Positions 34,620-45,845 of a stretch of DNA of 64,000 nucleotides are shown here, in pieces. Below the pieces are notes generated by a model that was given only the letters and a program-made list of their open reading frames with translations, was not told where the DNA came from and ran no database searches. Numbering within the stretch: the first letter of the stretch is position 1; the number at the start of each line of letters is the position of its first letter. The position numbers were made by a program, and so were the translations under genes. The stretch is from Undaria pinnatifida. Its lineage: Eukaryota; Sar; Phaeophyceae; Laminariales; Alariaceae. The stretch spans positions 9,748,121-9,812,120 of the forward strand of contig JABAKD010000016.1 in assembly GCA_012845835.1 (NCBI GenBank), in the 5' to 3' direction.

Positions 34620-35960
34620 TCATACCGAACCAGAACCAGCGCCTCTGCCCCCCTCGCCCCCCCTGCTGCCCCCCGCGGGGAGGACCGGCCGCAACGACAA
34701 CGCCCGCGACCCTCCGCCCGCCGCTACGCTTCCACCGCCTTCCTCTCTGCGAGCGGGTGGAGATGGCGAGGACGCCGAGGCCGCGGGGGCCTCGTGCAGA
34801 AACTTACACGGAGACCAATTCCATTTACCGGTGCGCGCAAACATTCGACACACCTGGGGGAGACTTGAGCTGGCCTTTCCCTTAGACCCGGGCGACCCAG
34901 CGGGGGGAGCGGTTGCCTTCCGCTTGGTGGGCCTGTCTGCGCCGGAACCGATGCTACTGAGTACGAGCCGGAGAACCTCCCCCCCGCCGCGGCAAAATTC
35001 GAGAGTGCGCACGAGGGCGGGCACGGGTGGGGGGTCGAACGCCGTGCCAGCTGGGGGAGGGACAATAGCAGGGGAAGACCGCTGCGCAGCACGCATGAGC
35101 TCACTCACCCACAAAGCGATGTCGCGATTAACCATGTCACATAGCACCGCATGCGCTTCTGGGACGGACAGCATGCTATAGTTGCTGAAGGTGTGCGCGC
35201 GCAAGCCCATGACCGCCACCGTAAACGCGTCTCCGAGGGCGTTGACCCGCGCCAGACAGGGGAGATCGTCGGCGACCCCAGGCGAAAGACCCACAGAAAG
35301 GATCGCAACGACAGCCAATCTCAGGAGGTCGAGACGGTCGGCGACCATTAGGGAGTGCCCGATGGGCCCGTCCACACGGGGCCCGTAAGCCCCGACGTCG
35401 AAGGAACTAAACGACCGAAGCTGGGACGCTACGCTGGCGGTCACGTGGATGGCCTCCCCCACAAAAGACTGCAGGTCAGCGGGAGAGTCCCCGAGGTTCG
35501 GGGGGATACGCCCTCGAATGATCCACAGCTTCCTGGCTGTGTTCACTTTATTCCACGTTGTTAGTTCGGTGGCAAGCTGGGCTTTTTGACGCTGGCGCTC
35601 CTGAGCGTCGCCGTCGTCTCGGGAGGCTACCCGACCGGAGTTGTTTTCCATGAACTGCCTGACCATGATGTCGAGATTAGCAACCTGATCAGTACATGTA
35701 TCCGCTGCTTCGCGGGTGGAAGAGGCGAGTGCCGATAACTCGGCATAATTGTCGTCGAGGCGCTTATGGACCCGCGCGAATTCGGCTTCGACCTGTCGGG
35801 CCCAAGTGGCCCAGTCACCCGAAGGCGAGGCCGCACCGGCCGGTTGCGCCCCAGAGGAAGCCCCCGAGCTCGCGAGAGCTGCGGCGGCCCGGGCACCCAA
35901 AGTATCCTCCACCTTAGCGCTGGCGGCAGCAGGGGCCACAGCATCCGGCGAATCCCCCAT
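34620..35960 (-). CDS. Gag-like protein of the Ngaro-like element
   Basis: 446 codons from ATG 35960. It starts MGDSPDAVAPAAAS and has an Ala/Ser-rich N arm, then a coiled-coil-like stretch (EFARVHKRLDDNYAELSAL), a helical middle and a C-terminal knuckle at 34794-34850 reading CRMFARTGKWNWSPCKFLH. That is a CCCH finger in which the second Cys position is Trp (TGG). The stop is TGA at 34620-34622. The next codons continue in the same frame into the RT ORF. A Gag role in RNA packaging is inferred from order and finger only. Confidence 0.8.
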   Translation of the reverse strand: MGDSPDAVAPAAASAKVEDTLGARAAAALASSGASSGAQPAGAASPSGDWATWARQVEAEFARVHKRLDDNYAELSALASSTREAADTCTDQVANLDIMVRQFMENNSGRVASRDDGDAQERQRQKAQLATELTTWNKVNTARKLWIIRGRIPPNLGDSPADLQSFVGEAIHVTASVASQLRSFSSFDVGAYGPRVDGPIGHSLMVADRLDLLRLAVVAILSVGLSPGVADDLPCLARVNALGDAFTVAVMGLRAHTFSNYSMLSVPEAHAVLCDMVNRDIALWVSELMRAAQRSSPAIVPPPAGTAFDPPPVPALVRTLEFCRGGGEVLRLVLSSIGSGADRPTKRKATAPPAGSPGSKGKASSSLPQVCRMFARTGKWNWSPCKFLHEAPAASASSPSPPARREEGGGSVAAGGGSRALSLRPVLPAGGSRGGEGGRGAGSGSV

Positions 35961-36084
35961 CGTCACAGAGACAGCCCGCAGCACTCGCCACAGCAGTAGT
36001 CACAACGAATTATTGCCACGGCAGTCACCACGGCAGTACCAGCGAAGTCTCACCGCAGCAGCAGTCGCAGCAAGCAATCAGCCA

Positions 36085-36320
36085 GAAATCAGCCAGTCTA
36101 TCACACCTTGACCTTGTCTTGCTGACGATGCTCCTCTCTTCTCTGCGTGCTTCGCTTGCTAATCAGCAACACGACAAACTGATCCAAGGTTCCCTTTGCT
36201 ATACCAGGACAAGTACAAGTAACCACCCGCGTTGATCTCATTGGTCAACGTGCAGTAACCCCAAACTTCTTCCGTACATACAAAACCCTTATTTTCTCGT
36301 GCCTCGATAATAATACGCTT
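36085..36320 (-). repeat. A1, left split direct repeat
   Basis: 236 bp identical to 30366-30601. First element sequence on the minus strand and the expected site of the promoter. It runs from AAGCGTATTATTATCGAGGC at the outer edge toward gag. Confidence 0.93.
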
Positions 36321-38136
36321 ATATATTGTTTAACCCCCTTGGGGCCCACTCGAGCAGCCGAGAGAATACGACGAGACCGGTCTACTCGGGAAGAAACGGT
36401 TACATTTTATCTGTTTGCTAGATTTTCAAAACCTTGGCTTCTGAGTGTTGTTGTTTGTTGTTGTTTTCTCAAACATCTTGAGACCGTGGTCACACAACGG
36501 TGCTGGAGCCCTAGGAAGATCCGAAAAACCAAGTTAAATCAAATTTCGTCAGGGACATACAACGCTTTCCCGCCTAAAAACGCACGATACGGAAAAAGGA
36601 GCACAAGTGAAAAGGTCAAATGTGCAAACTGAACTCACATGGCCGCGGGTATCCACTCAACTACAGCATAGAGTTCCCCCGTCCCCACCACTAACCAACT
36701 CGCGGCTACAAACTAGAGCGGTTGGGCTGCCTGCACCGTACGAACCGCACGGTAATCGTGAGTATAGACGAACGCGCCTGCTGTCTGGAGTGCTGTCAGA
36801 GTGACGACCCGCGGGCATGCAGTGAAACAAGAGCAATGGAACCAAAAACCACCGTACAGATATCAATGATCGCCCCTCCTTCCCGAGTTATTTGACAGGT
36901 TGCAGCGCAGCTACGACGCCCGTGCCTGAAAATTGAAAATCGCGGCGGGTCGTTCCCCGTAAAGGGTACACAACTCTTCTACAAACTCTACAAAAATCAG
37001 AGACGTAAGTAACATGTTGTACTACTCCCTCGTAAAAATAACCCTAAAAAAAAAGACGATCGCTGCTCTCATGATGATGATGTGCGTGCCGGTCGTGGGT
37101 CTCCGTGTGCCGTCCTCCTGCTGTGGTTCTCCGTGGCCGCCTCATCGCCTTAGCTCACTCGGCCAGCTCCTTCGCACTTGCCCTCGTTCACACTCAATTC
37201 CAGTCGGTTCCCCTTCTCCCCCGTCCAAAAAAAAACAAAATGCTCCACGCAGTTTGCGGTGCTGATCTGAAAAACAAAATTCTCGTTCAGGGAGAGTTCA
37301 ATCCGTCTCTTCCCCGCCCGTCGACGGCCAGTCGCCCTCCTCCTTCGTCGTCGAATCCAGCCTCCTGCCGGCGCAGTTCCCTCCACGCAAACCGAGACTG
37401 CGCCGTAGCGTGGCTCGTGGTGGCGCCTGCCTCCGCGCACGAGCATCCCGATTAAGCATTGCTGCTCTGCCGCTGCTGCCTAAAAAGACGCGCGAATCGT
37501 AGGTGACCATGCCTAACGCACCACGTACGACCCAACTCTACCACCACGCCTAAGCCTCCCGGCCACACGCAGCAGCAAGAAGGTATCACTCCTTGAGGGT
37601 GAGTCCGGCCTTACACCCGCCAGAAAGACCCCCCCACTCTCGCTACAAGCCTGCTAGGGCATGCTTCGCAGCCTGCCTTACCGAGGCGGCAAGGGGGAAC
37701 GAAGTGTGCATGGACTCGACGAGTAAGCAGTTCCACCTTGTAATGTGGCCGCCCATATACCGCAACCAGAGCTCTGTTGGAGCCTGTCACGACGGCTGTG
37801 GTGTTCTCGCACAGTGTTTGACCAGTGCTGTTAATCGACTTTAGCTTGGGCCCCATCTGGAAAAGAGATGTGGGCTCGGTGAGCTTGGTACCTGGACAGT
37901 CGATGCACAGGCGATACGCCACACACTATTTCCGGTACGTTATGTTAGCGTTTATTTCTAGCGTTCCTTTTTCCCAGACGAAGCCCCCAACCTACGCACA
38001 ATACTACACTGCATACTAGTACTGGTAGCCCCGCTTTTAGAATGCAATAGCTAGCCTCCATATCTATTGGAGAACCTCTCTCTGCTCTGTCGACCTCGGG
38101 CACCTACCTGCCCCCATCGCCACAATACCCATCAAC
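36321..38136. other. Gene-less spacer right of the retrotransposon
   Basis: Several short ORFs (for example minus 37611-37922 and plus 37014-37265) lack paired splice sites or recognisable motifs. No tandem repeat was seen. The promoter of the 38137 gene should lie at the right end. Confidence 0.4.
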
Positions 38137-39736
38137 ATGGCAATTCCACGCCCATCATCGAGGGTCGTCGACGAGTACGTCGCTGGCAACACGACGGCGA
38201 TATCCGAGCGCATCCTCGCCATGGCCAGCACCAACCCTGCGCTAGTTCGTGCCGTTGCGGAGCAAGGTGCTAGTAGGGTGGCACGCCATTACTGCACGCA
38301 TGAAACTCCTCCTGGCGCCCTCCCCCCCTTCGACACCTTGGCCGAGGCGCGCGAAGCGGCAGCGGCGCACCCCGGACTGTGTGGGGTCGACCTCGCGTGG
38401 ATCATCGCCGCCGTCAAAGTCCGAGATGTGCTCAAGCGCGGCCAGCAGCCAACCGCCACCAAACTACGCAACCAAGTAAGTGCACCCGTTGTAGTTGGAC
38501 TCGCGTCACCGCACGTTGCGACGTTATCGTACGTAGCGATTATACTTACGCTACTACTGCTGTAGAATGCTTCTCTTATATGGGAGTGTCATCGAGAGAG
38601 TACTACTGCTGCACCCTTTAGTAGTGTAGTACGTACCAGACGCCTAGTCTACTGTGCATGCACCGCGTGCTTGTGGTACCTGGTATGATATGGCATCTTC
38701 TAGTATATTTTACCACGTACCCGGTATCAAAATGCAGCTCGTATTACTGTTTCTTCTACCGACGCGTCGTTGTGCACTTGGACGCAAAAGCGCCTACAGC
38801 AACTTGCTGTGTTCTGTATAATTGCCCTTGATCGTCCTACCGCTGTGCAGCTGCGTTGATGTTCCTTCCGTATCGACTGCACGCTTTTGAGTCGCAGTCA
38901 GTAGGCGACCAGTGCCAGCTATTATGACGTGACCCCGCCGCTTAGTTGTTGGGCGGGGTTTAGCAACGTGTGTATCAACGAGCCTGAACCATGTAACATT
39001 GCGGGGGGACGTAGTTATCAGCACCATACCTGTTGGCGAAAACAGGGGAATGTATAGTCTTTTTGTATGTTGTGGGTCCTTGTTACTATGGTTCTACGTA
39101 ATAGTGGCTGCTGCTGAGGAAACGCTCAGTTCGCGCCTTGTTTCTCATGTTGAATATTTAGTTGCGAGTAACCCCGTAACCCCATGATATGTGAACTTGA
39201 TACCGCGTACACTTTTTACGTGCTCGCGTACCTGTACGCACAGGCCTAAGGCATTATCCCCTCAAAAATGTGCCAGGGTAGCTGGGTGGTTCATCGTACA
39301 TTTGGTTCGCAAAGTGCAATATGGCATGTATGGTATTTACTCTTATTTTTGGCGGGGAGATGGGTCGATGAAGCCGCCTCGTGTTGAGTGTAGGGAGTTG
39401 AGGTCTCGTCGCACAGTCTCGTTTCCTGCTGCTGCTTCATTTTGGGCTCGATCACGGTGGTATTTCCGAGAGCCGGCGTGTATGTCCGCGTTGTTTGTGT
39501 GAAATCTTCCTTGTATCGGCACGATCTGTACCTCCGCTCTTGTTTTTTTTTCTGTTCGACGCCACACAACGTTCCGGCAGGCGTGCTTTGACGCGGCGAA
39601 GGCGATGAACACCAACGGCAGAGGCGTGCAGCTGGAACGGTGCGACTGCTTCACACACGCTTGCCGTGCGATTTGGCCAGGGTCAGACCTCTCGGATGAT
39701 GCCATTTACCAAGCGTTCCTGCAGACCGTAGCTTGA
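38137..39736 (+). CDS. Two-exon gene, 164-residue protein of unknown function
   Basis: Exon 1 is 38137-38475 (ATG in CATCAACATGGC; donor CAA/gtaagt). Exon 2 is 39581-39736 (poly-T, then ttccggcag/GCGTGC; stop TGA 39734-39736). Both borders are phase 0. The protein is helix-rich, with DEYVAGNTTAISERILAM, then a central FDTLAEAREAAAAHPGLCG, and a C part with CDCFTHACRAIWPGSDLSDD. No signal peptide or membrane segment. The family is not recognised. The intron (1105 bp) carries one TACCTGGTA word and CTACTG-type simple sequence. Frame continuity over both exons with canonical sites argues for a real gene. Confidence 0.7.
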
Positions 39737-41519
39737 CTCAACGGCGCATTCAGTGTTTTTTTAGCACTGTTTCCTGTTGGTGTCGTACTTGTATTCTCTT
39801 GCGATACCTTCTATTTAGCAGTGGCAGTTGTGTCGCGAGCACCTTGGAGTACAAGTAAGGCGGCTTGCGTGCTTGTGAATGTTGTCGTTTCCGCCGACGG
39901 ATATGCATTGTGGTAGCCAACATGCGGGGTACCGCTTACAGGAAACTAGCAGTGGCAGAAGCCTTCGTTGCTGTATATGCTTGAAGGTGCAGCGCAAGTG
40001 ATATGGCTTGGGTGCGTGGGTGATGACGCCTGATTGGTGTAGTGCATGTTGTAGCAGGGATAAATATTGGGCACTGCGCAACGTTCTGCAGGCGTTTTTT
40101 CATAGCACGCGCTGGTAGCAATGGCGTCTGGTATAAAGAGTGCAGTTAATCAAGAAGCTCCAAGTATTCTTGAACTATTTACGAATGTCCTCGGCGTCAG
40201 AAAGTTTCGTGATCTGAACGTGTGCTTGTTCTAACGTGTACGCCTTGGCTGTACACACGTCGGGCATAGCGCGACAATGGCTGCTGCTCTGATGAACACA
40301 CAAATAATGAATGTGGCTGGTCATCGTGATGGGACGATGTGAACCTAAATGACTGATGCGCGCTAGGGTCACCGTTGTATATATCATGGGAGCAGTACTA
40401 GTCACTCCTGGATGTATAACTGATGCTTGCATGCTAACACGGAAGCCATGACCCGCAGAATGATGTGTAACACATGTACGGAATGTCATGTCGCCTGTGC
40501 TTTAGGCGAATGATTCGGAGTCCCTCTTGACAAAAAAAAAAAAAACTCCGATTCCCATCTACCAAATTCCTCCATTCTTCACCTAGAATCTTCGATGTTG
40601 ATTGCACCCAGGCGTCTCGCGGACCACACAAATGTATTTACTAGGCAGCTGGTAATCGTCAGGCACGCGTAGAACGGCCAACATGCGACACACGCAACCA
40701 TCCATGGCTTTCGAAAATAGTACTTCAAGCCGCCGCGGTGTCGTTTGTAAGTGGAGGATTACTAAACTCCACGCGCATAATACATGAAACCAAAGGCATC
40801 GTGGCGTCACTAGTTGTGTTTTGATTGTGCCACCATCGCCACATGAAATAAATATCCGAACAGCCGCACGCTGCGGCCACGGGGTGCATCCGTCGATCTA
40901 ATATATATTGCGTGTGTGGAACCCCGACCAGGGTTTCGTGTTGCGTAATTGTTTTCTGTGCAGAGCCCAAAACAAACGTGGTTGTAACGCGGAGCGGGCA
41001 ACACCCCGAAACACGCCAATAGTACAAGAGAGCGAACACCCTTCTTTAGTTCCTCCGGCTTTCGTGTTTCATGTTCAAAATTAGGCACTTTACCCCACAC
41101 GTACGGTGTACGTCGTGGTCACCAAAACAATAACACCCGGATGGGAGAAAAAAAAGTACACCAAATCATGCGCGCCGCGTAGTACCAACACGTTAGGGGG
41201 TGATCGTATTGGCTGCAGTGTACCATTCCGTCCGACTTCCAAAATATACCAGTACCAGGGAGTTTCCCGTATAACGTGCACCCGACAAAAATGGACAAGA
41301 AGGGCACCAAGAAAAATGAATAACCCAAGCGTGAGCTCAAGTCGAAAACAATACAAACGATATAGACCTACATGCCACATTTACATACATAAACTTGGGT
41401 TCGAGACAACACACACCCTTTACCTACAGTCTAAGAGTGTTTTCACACCGACACCGAAAACATTGCACATATCAGGAAGAACAACCGCCAAGGTTCCTCC
41501 CCCCCCCCCCCCCCCCCCC
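39737..41519. other. Gene-less spacer, nothing recognised
   Basis: No exon or tandem array is supportable. A poly-A/T tract lies at 40532 and a C22 run at 41499-41520, just beyond the piggyBac end. Confidence 0.4.
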
Positions 41520-44104
41520 CTATTCCTTCTGTTCTGGCAGATCTCCAACGATTCGATCGACGTGCAAATGGTTGCCATCCAACAAAAGTCCGATAAATAA
41601 TGTTGACAACCCAGCCTGCAAACAAACTGCTATTAAATAGCCTACTTGATTGCCCGAGCTTTTTTTTACTCCTACGTTCGCCACCCTCGCTGCTGCCGCT
41701 CGGTGGCCTGCGTCTGTCAGCCTACCGCTGCTATCGTTACCCTCGTTGCACGTCTTGCATAGGTACACTGCCCCCTCTTTCCCCTTACCAAACGAGCAAA
41801 TGTCACACCAGCACAACCCACGAGTCTTCGACCTGTCACCGCCATCAAACCGGCGGTTTTTCCGAGGGCCGACAACGGTCACCCCAGCACACACGCCCGG
41901 ACTGTGCCGCGTTGTTATGGTACGTCGCAACCATGACTGGGTGTTGAACCCTCCTTCCCCTCTGTTCCGCGTGGCCTACTTGGCATCTCGACATGAGTTC
42001 GTCAGCCAACCGCTGGTCCCACATGACGCGCTCCATTGCGCTGACCTTTTCCAGCAAAGTTCGGTACTCCGCGAGCTCTTCCAGCGAAAGAGGGGCGGGG
42101 ACGGGGACTGACGTCCTTCCCTCCCCTCCTAGTGTGCCCGCTGCCGACCCTATCCCCGTGGTGGAAGTTCCCGGCCCCTCCACCCCCGCCCCCGTCCTTA
42201 TGCCCGTCGCCGTTGCCGCCGTCCCCGCGGTGGGCGCTCCCGGCCCCACCACCCCCGTTCGTGCGGTGGGCGCCCCCGGGTCCTCCATCCCCCCCCCCCG
42301 GCCCAGTCCGCATGGTCGGTGCCGTCGCCCCGACAACCGGTGCGGCTGTCATTGCCGCACCAGCCGCCCCCTTCGCCGCTGCCCTTGCTGCCACAACCGA
42401 CGGCCCCGCCTCCATCGCCATGGTCAGTTCCCGGATTTCGATCTTGCATTCCGCCAACAAGTCCTCCGCCCACTTCGCAAAGAGAAGGTAGGCGTTGCTC
42501 GTAGCTTGCGCAAACTTTTGGTCGAAGACACGCCGCCAGAAGAAAGTCTGAGGACGGTGCTCATGAGAATGACTCATGAGGTACTGGTCTGCAAGATCCA
42601 CCCCCCCCCATGTACTTCACGTAGATAAAGCGCAGGTAAGGCTGTATTCCATCAACCATTCCCGCCCCCATGTCCCTTGCCCTTTTCCTGCGGTATAAAA
42701 GGGAACGTGAGTGGAAGGGTCAGATATGCATAAAAATAAATATTATATGCCTATCGCGTGGAAAACACCGGCACGGTGGGGACGCGCGCGGGGAATTCAG
42801 CCCTCGCGCATGTAACGTCGAGCCATTGCGTCTTTCTAATTCACGAGTAGAGACAAATCGATGCTCTTTTCAAAAAATGCCGGAGGTCCCCGTCTACGGT
42901 AACCACGGTCTACAAAAAATGTCTGCGTAAAACGGGGCAGATTTATCGGAAAAATAAATTTGTTTTTTTTGTCGCCTGATATTGCCCGTCAACTACAGAA
43001 GAAGCACACAGCGACGGCCGCCACCCCACCACCACCCCCGCCCCCGGCGATATGCGCGAAAGGTGGGTGTTGAAGTGGCGGTTGTTGTTGTGATGGTGGT
43101 CGTCCGAGGATATATATGTTTGTTCGCTCTTTATAACAGCAGCATCTCGTGGTCACATTGAAAGCTCGTAGTGGCAGCAGCAGTGACTCCCACATCAACT
43201 CCGCGCATACGAAAGTCCAGGCACTCCGCACATAATACAGCCTGGCTCGTGCCGAAAATCGAAAAACTCCTTCGCCACGACGCCCGTCAGCAACGCCTAC
43301 TCGAACGCCACGCAATTCGTGTACTTGCGACTCTTATGGACAGCTCAAGACAACGTCATAGCCAGAAACTCAAGTACGAGCCTAGGATGGAGGCCTAGCG
43401 ACGAACATGCATCTTCCCCAATCATAACAACAGTCAGGTGTCTTCAGCGCAAGATTTGTCTGCCTTTTGCGGATGAAGCTTGACAAAAAATGTTCAATAC
43501 CTTTCGACTAAACGATTTGGTTTTGTACGAGCCGTTCCAGGTACTCTAAATCATGCTTGTACAATTATCGTGCTTTTGTGCTAAAACCACGCAGAGATGT
43601 ATCGATGTCAAGCGTGGGAGTATGCCCCAAAGCCGATGTAGTACTGCAACAAAGGTAACACGCTTCACGGAAGCCAATTGCTCACTATTTCGCAAAACGA
43701 GAGTGTTGAAAGTCCTGCCGTGTTTTACGAGTGGGCCCAGGCGATGTCTTGTACCTAATGGGCTGGTTTTACCCATGTTTTTCGCGTAAAATTGGGGTCT
43801 CAGGAGTCCTAACATACCCAACAAACGAGATACGAAATGTATGTTAATACAATGCTACAAGTAAACGCACTACGAGGTAGCGCTTGGGCACGGTTTTTTC
43901 GTCGTCGATGTATGTCAACAATGCCAACTCACTTGAACCCAAGCGGTACAAAGTCTCTCTCAAAGATGTGCATGGACGACATGAAGTGCACCACCTTGGA
44001 GTCCATCCATTCCACCACCGTCAGGTGTTTATTGCGCGCAAACAGCATGTCTCCGCGGTTGGTCGTGATGTCGTCGTTCTCCTTCCAGTACTGCAGAGCT
44101 CCAC

Positions 44105-44605
44105 CAAGGGTTGGGCTGTGGCTTGTCCTTCTGGCTATACCTATGTGCAGGTGGTGGATGGTAGGTCATGGGGCGACATAAAACTTAGGCCGACTGAAAA
44201 ATGTCCCCTTGGACGCACGACACCGATGGTACTTCACGTGCTCTTGAAGGCTTGCCCTGAGTTCGGGCAGCATCTGGACGGCTCTGGAGTGTCCGTCGCG
44301 ATGGACAACTACTTCACATTCGCCACGCTGCTCCTTTGCCTCGCTACCCATGATTATTGTGGGTAGCGAGGCAAAGGAGCAGCGTGGCGAATGTGAAGTA
44401 GTTGTCCATCGCGACGGACACTCCAGAGCCGTCCAGATGCTGCCCGAACTCAGGGCAAGCCTTCAAGAGCACGTGAAGTACCATCGGTGTCGTGCGTCCA
44501 AGGGGACATTTTTCAGTCGGCCTAAGTTTTATGTCGCCCCATGACCTACCATCCACCACCTGCACATAGGTATAGCCAGAAGGACAAGCCACAGCCCAAC
44601 CCTTG
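44105..44605. repeat. 501-bp near-perfect palindrome in the transposase exon
   Basis: Arms 44105-44350 and 44360-44605 (246 bp each) are identical by eye when one is reverse-complemented. The loop is the 9 bases TGATTATTG. Both arms encode the same transposase segment (KGWAVACPSG to LCLATH) on opposite strands. Reading the gene through the loop gives NNHG then TAG. Confidence 0.95.
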
Positions 44606-45664
44606 ATCCCTGCATGAAAAAGCGGCGCAGGTTCAACGTTATCGTGCAGCCATGTACCGGACAAGGTGATAATGGTAAGAAGACAGCAGTGGTCGATCAC
44701 AGAAATATATTGTACACTTTACCCAGAGATAACGTTCGGAGATAAAACAAAAATAAAAGGTATGCAGCTTCTGGTGATGTTTACTGTGTCAGGCAAGGCC
44801 TAACGTGTTAGGCCAGATCGGTGTTACTAACCCCAACTTTGGGGAGCACGATCGGCCTAAGTTGGGTGCCCGCTGGAGCATTCAGTTGAAACGCTGACGT
44901 GCATATGGCGTTGTACTATACACTTATGGGTAACACTTATATCATGCTGCTGTATAGACGCATCGTATCTTATGGGTTACGTGCTCGATACACGCCACTC
45001 GCGAAACAATCGTCGTTCGCACAAGATTTCAACCTGCCAACAAGAGCTCCATGCCTACCGATGGGTGTTTCGAACAACACGCGGGCTAACCCTCCCCTTC
45101 TCTCAATCAAATTTTACCACGCCCATTTGTAAAGCGCCACCCATGTCCCGAAACCGCACTCACCGTGCTTCATCGGCTTCAGAGGGTTGAACCTCAGTAT
45201 GCCGCGCATTGCGACCGCTGTGGACTTGATCATCTGCTCGTCGAAAGAAAGCCATGCACCGGGCGTGACGATGGTGCTCCATTCCGTATTGAGAAGGTCC
45301 TCAAACTCCCTGCCGCAAATGCAAAAATCGTAAGGCCAGCTTCTCAGTTAGCATAGTACAGCAACACACTCGTGTGCCGATTGAAAGCGTCATCGGCACA
45401 TGTTGAGAAATGTGAGAACTAAGGCTACCCACGAAGAGCGCGCACGATGCTTGCTCAATGCGCGTACGGCATTTTTCTGACATTACCAACTGTAGCACGC
45501 AAAACCCAACAAAAGTACCGGAAGCGTTCTCACTGTTCAGTTCTTTGTATGGCGACGTACGCCTGGATGCGATTTTACTCGTGCTCGGTTACACCGCGAA
45601 CGCGCCTTAGGGTTAAGAAACAGCAATATTACACCACGAGCAGCACTGTAAGATTCTACCATGT

Positions 45665-45845
45665 ATGATCGGCACGAAAACACCCGTTCGATTTCCACAA
45701 AAAACAAAATTTGGAGCCTCTAGGCCTCCAAAACCCATAAAGTTTATTCGTTGCTGTTGGGCAGATCGTGGCACGGTTTCAGGCAGTTTGTTTTTTTGCG
45801 GACTGAATTGCACCGGGCTTTTTGTTTCCACGGCACCCCACCGTT
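45665..45845. repeat. Small fold-back repeat in a transposase intron
   Basis: GGCACGAAAACACCCGTTCG (45670) is mirrored imperfectly by CCGGGCTTTTTGTTTCCACG (45813-45832), with A-rich sub-termini on both sides. Total about 180 bp, non-coding. It resembles a MITE. No clear target duplication. Confidence 0.5.

Larger units (their letters stand above)
29549..36320 (-). mobile_element. Ngaro-like tyrosine-recombinase retrotransposon, near intact
   Basis: A DIRS-order retrotransposon on the minus strand with split direct repeats in the order A1 - gag - RT/RNase H - recombinase - B1 - A2 - spacer - B2. It encodes a tyrosine recombinase and lacks an integrase, aspartic protease and any recognisable methyltransferase, which fits Ngaro better than DIRS or PAT. 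Length is 6772 bp. The A repeats (236 bp) are identical by eye and the B repeats differ by one 4-base unit, so insertion is recent. B1 and A2 are separated by only 2 bp, as expected of a copied circle junction. As is usual for this order there is no evident target duplication. ATATAT words abut both ends. Confidence 0.93.

Noticed and set aside
34620-34622. UGA between gag and RT as selenocysteine
   Set aside because: No hairpin of SECIS type was noticed in the 3' region. Plain readthrough or reinitiation is simpler.
31801-35181. Several plus-strand ORFs up to 321 codons
   Set aside because: Antisense shadows of the GC-rich gag, RT and recombinase genes of the Ngaro-like element.
29549-36320. 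LTR retrotransposon
   Set aside because: The repeats are split (A1...B1-A2...B2) and not flanking LTRs, and the element has a tyrosine recombinase in place of a DDE integrase and protease.
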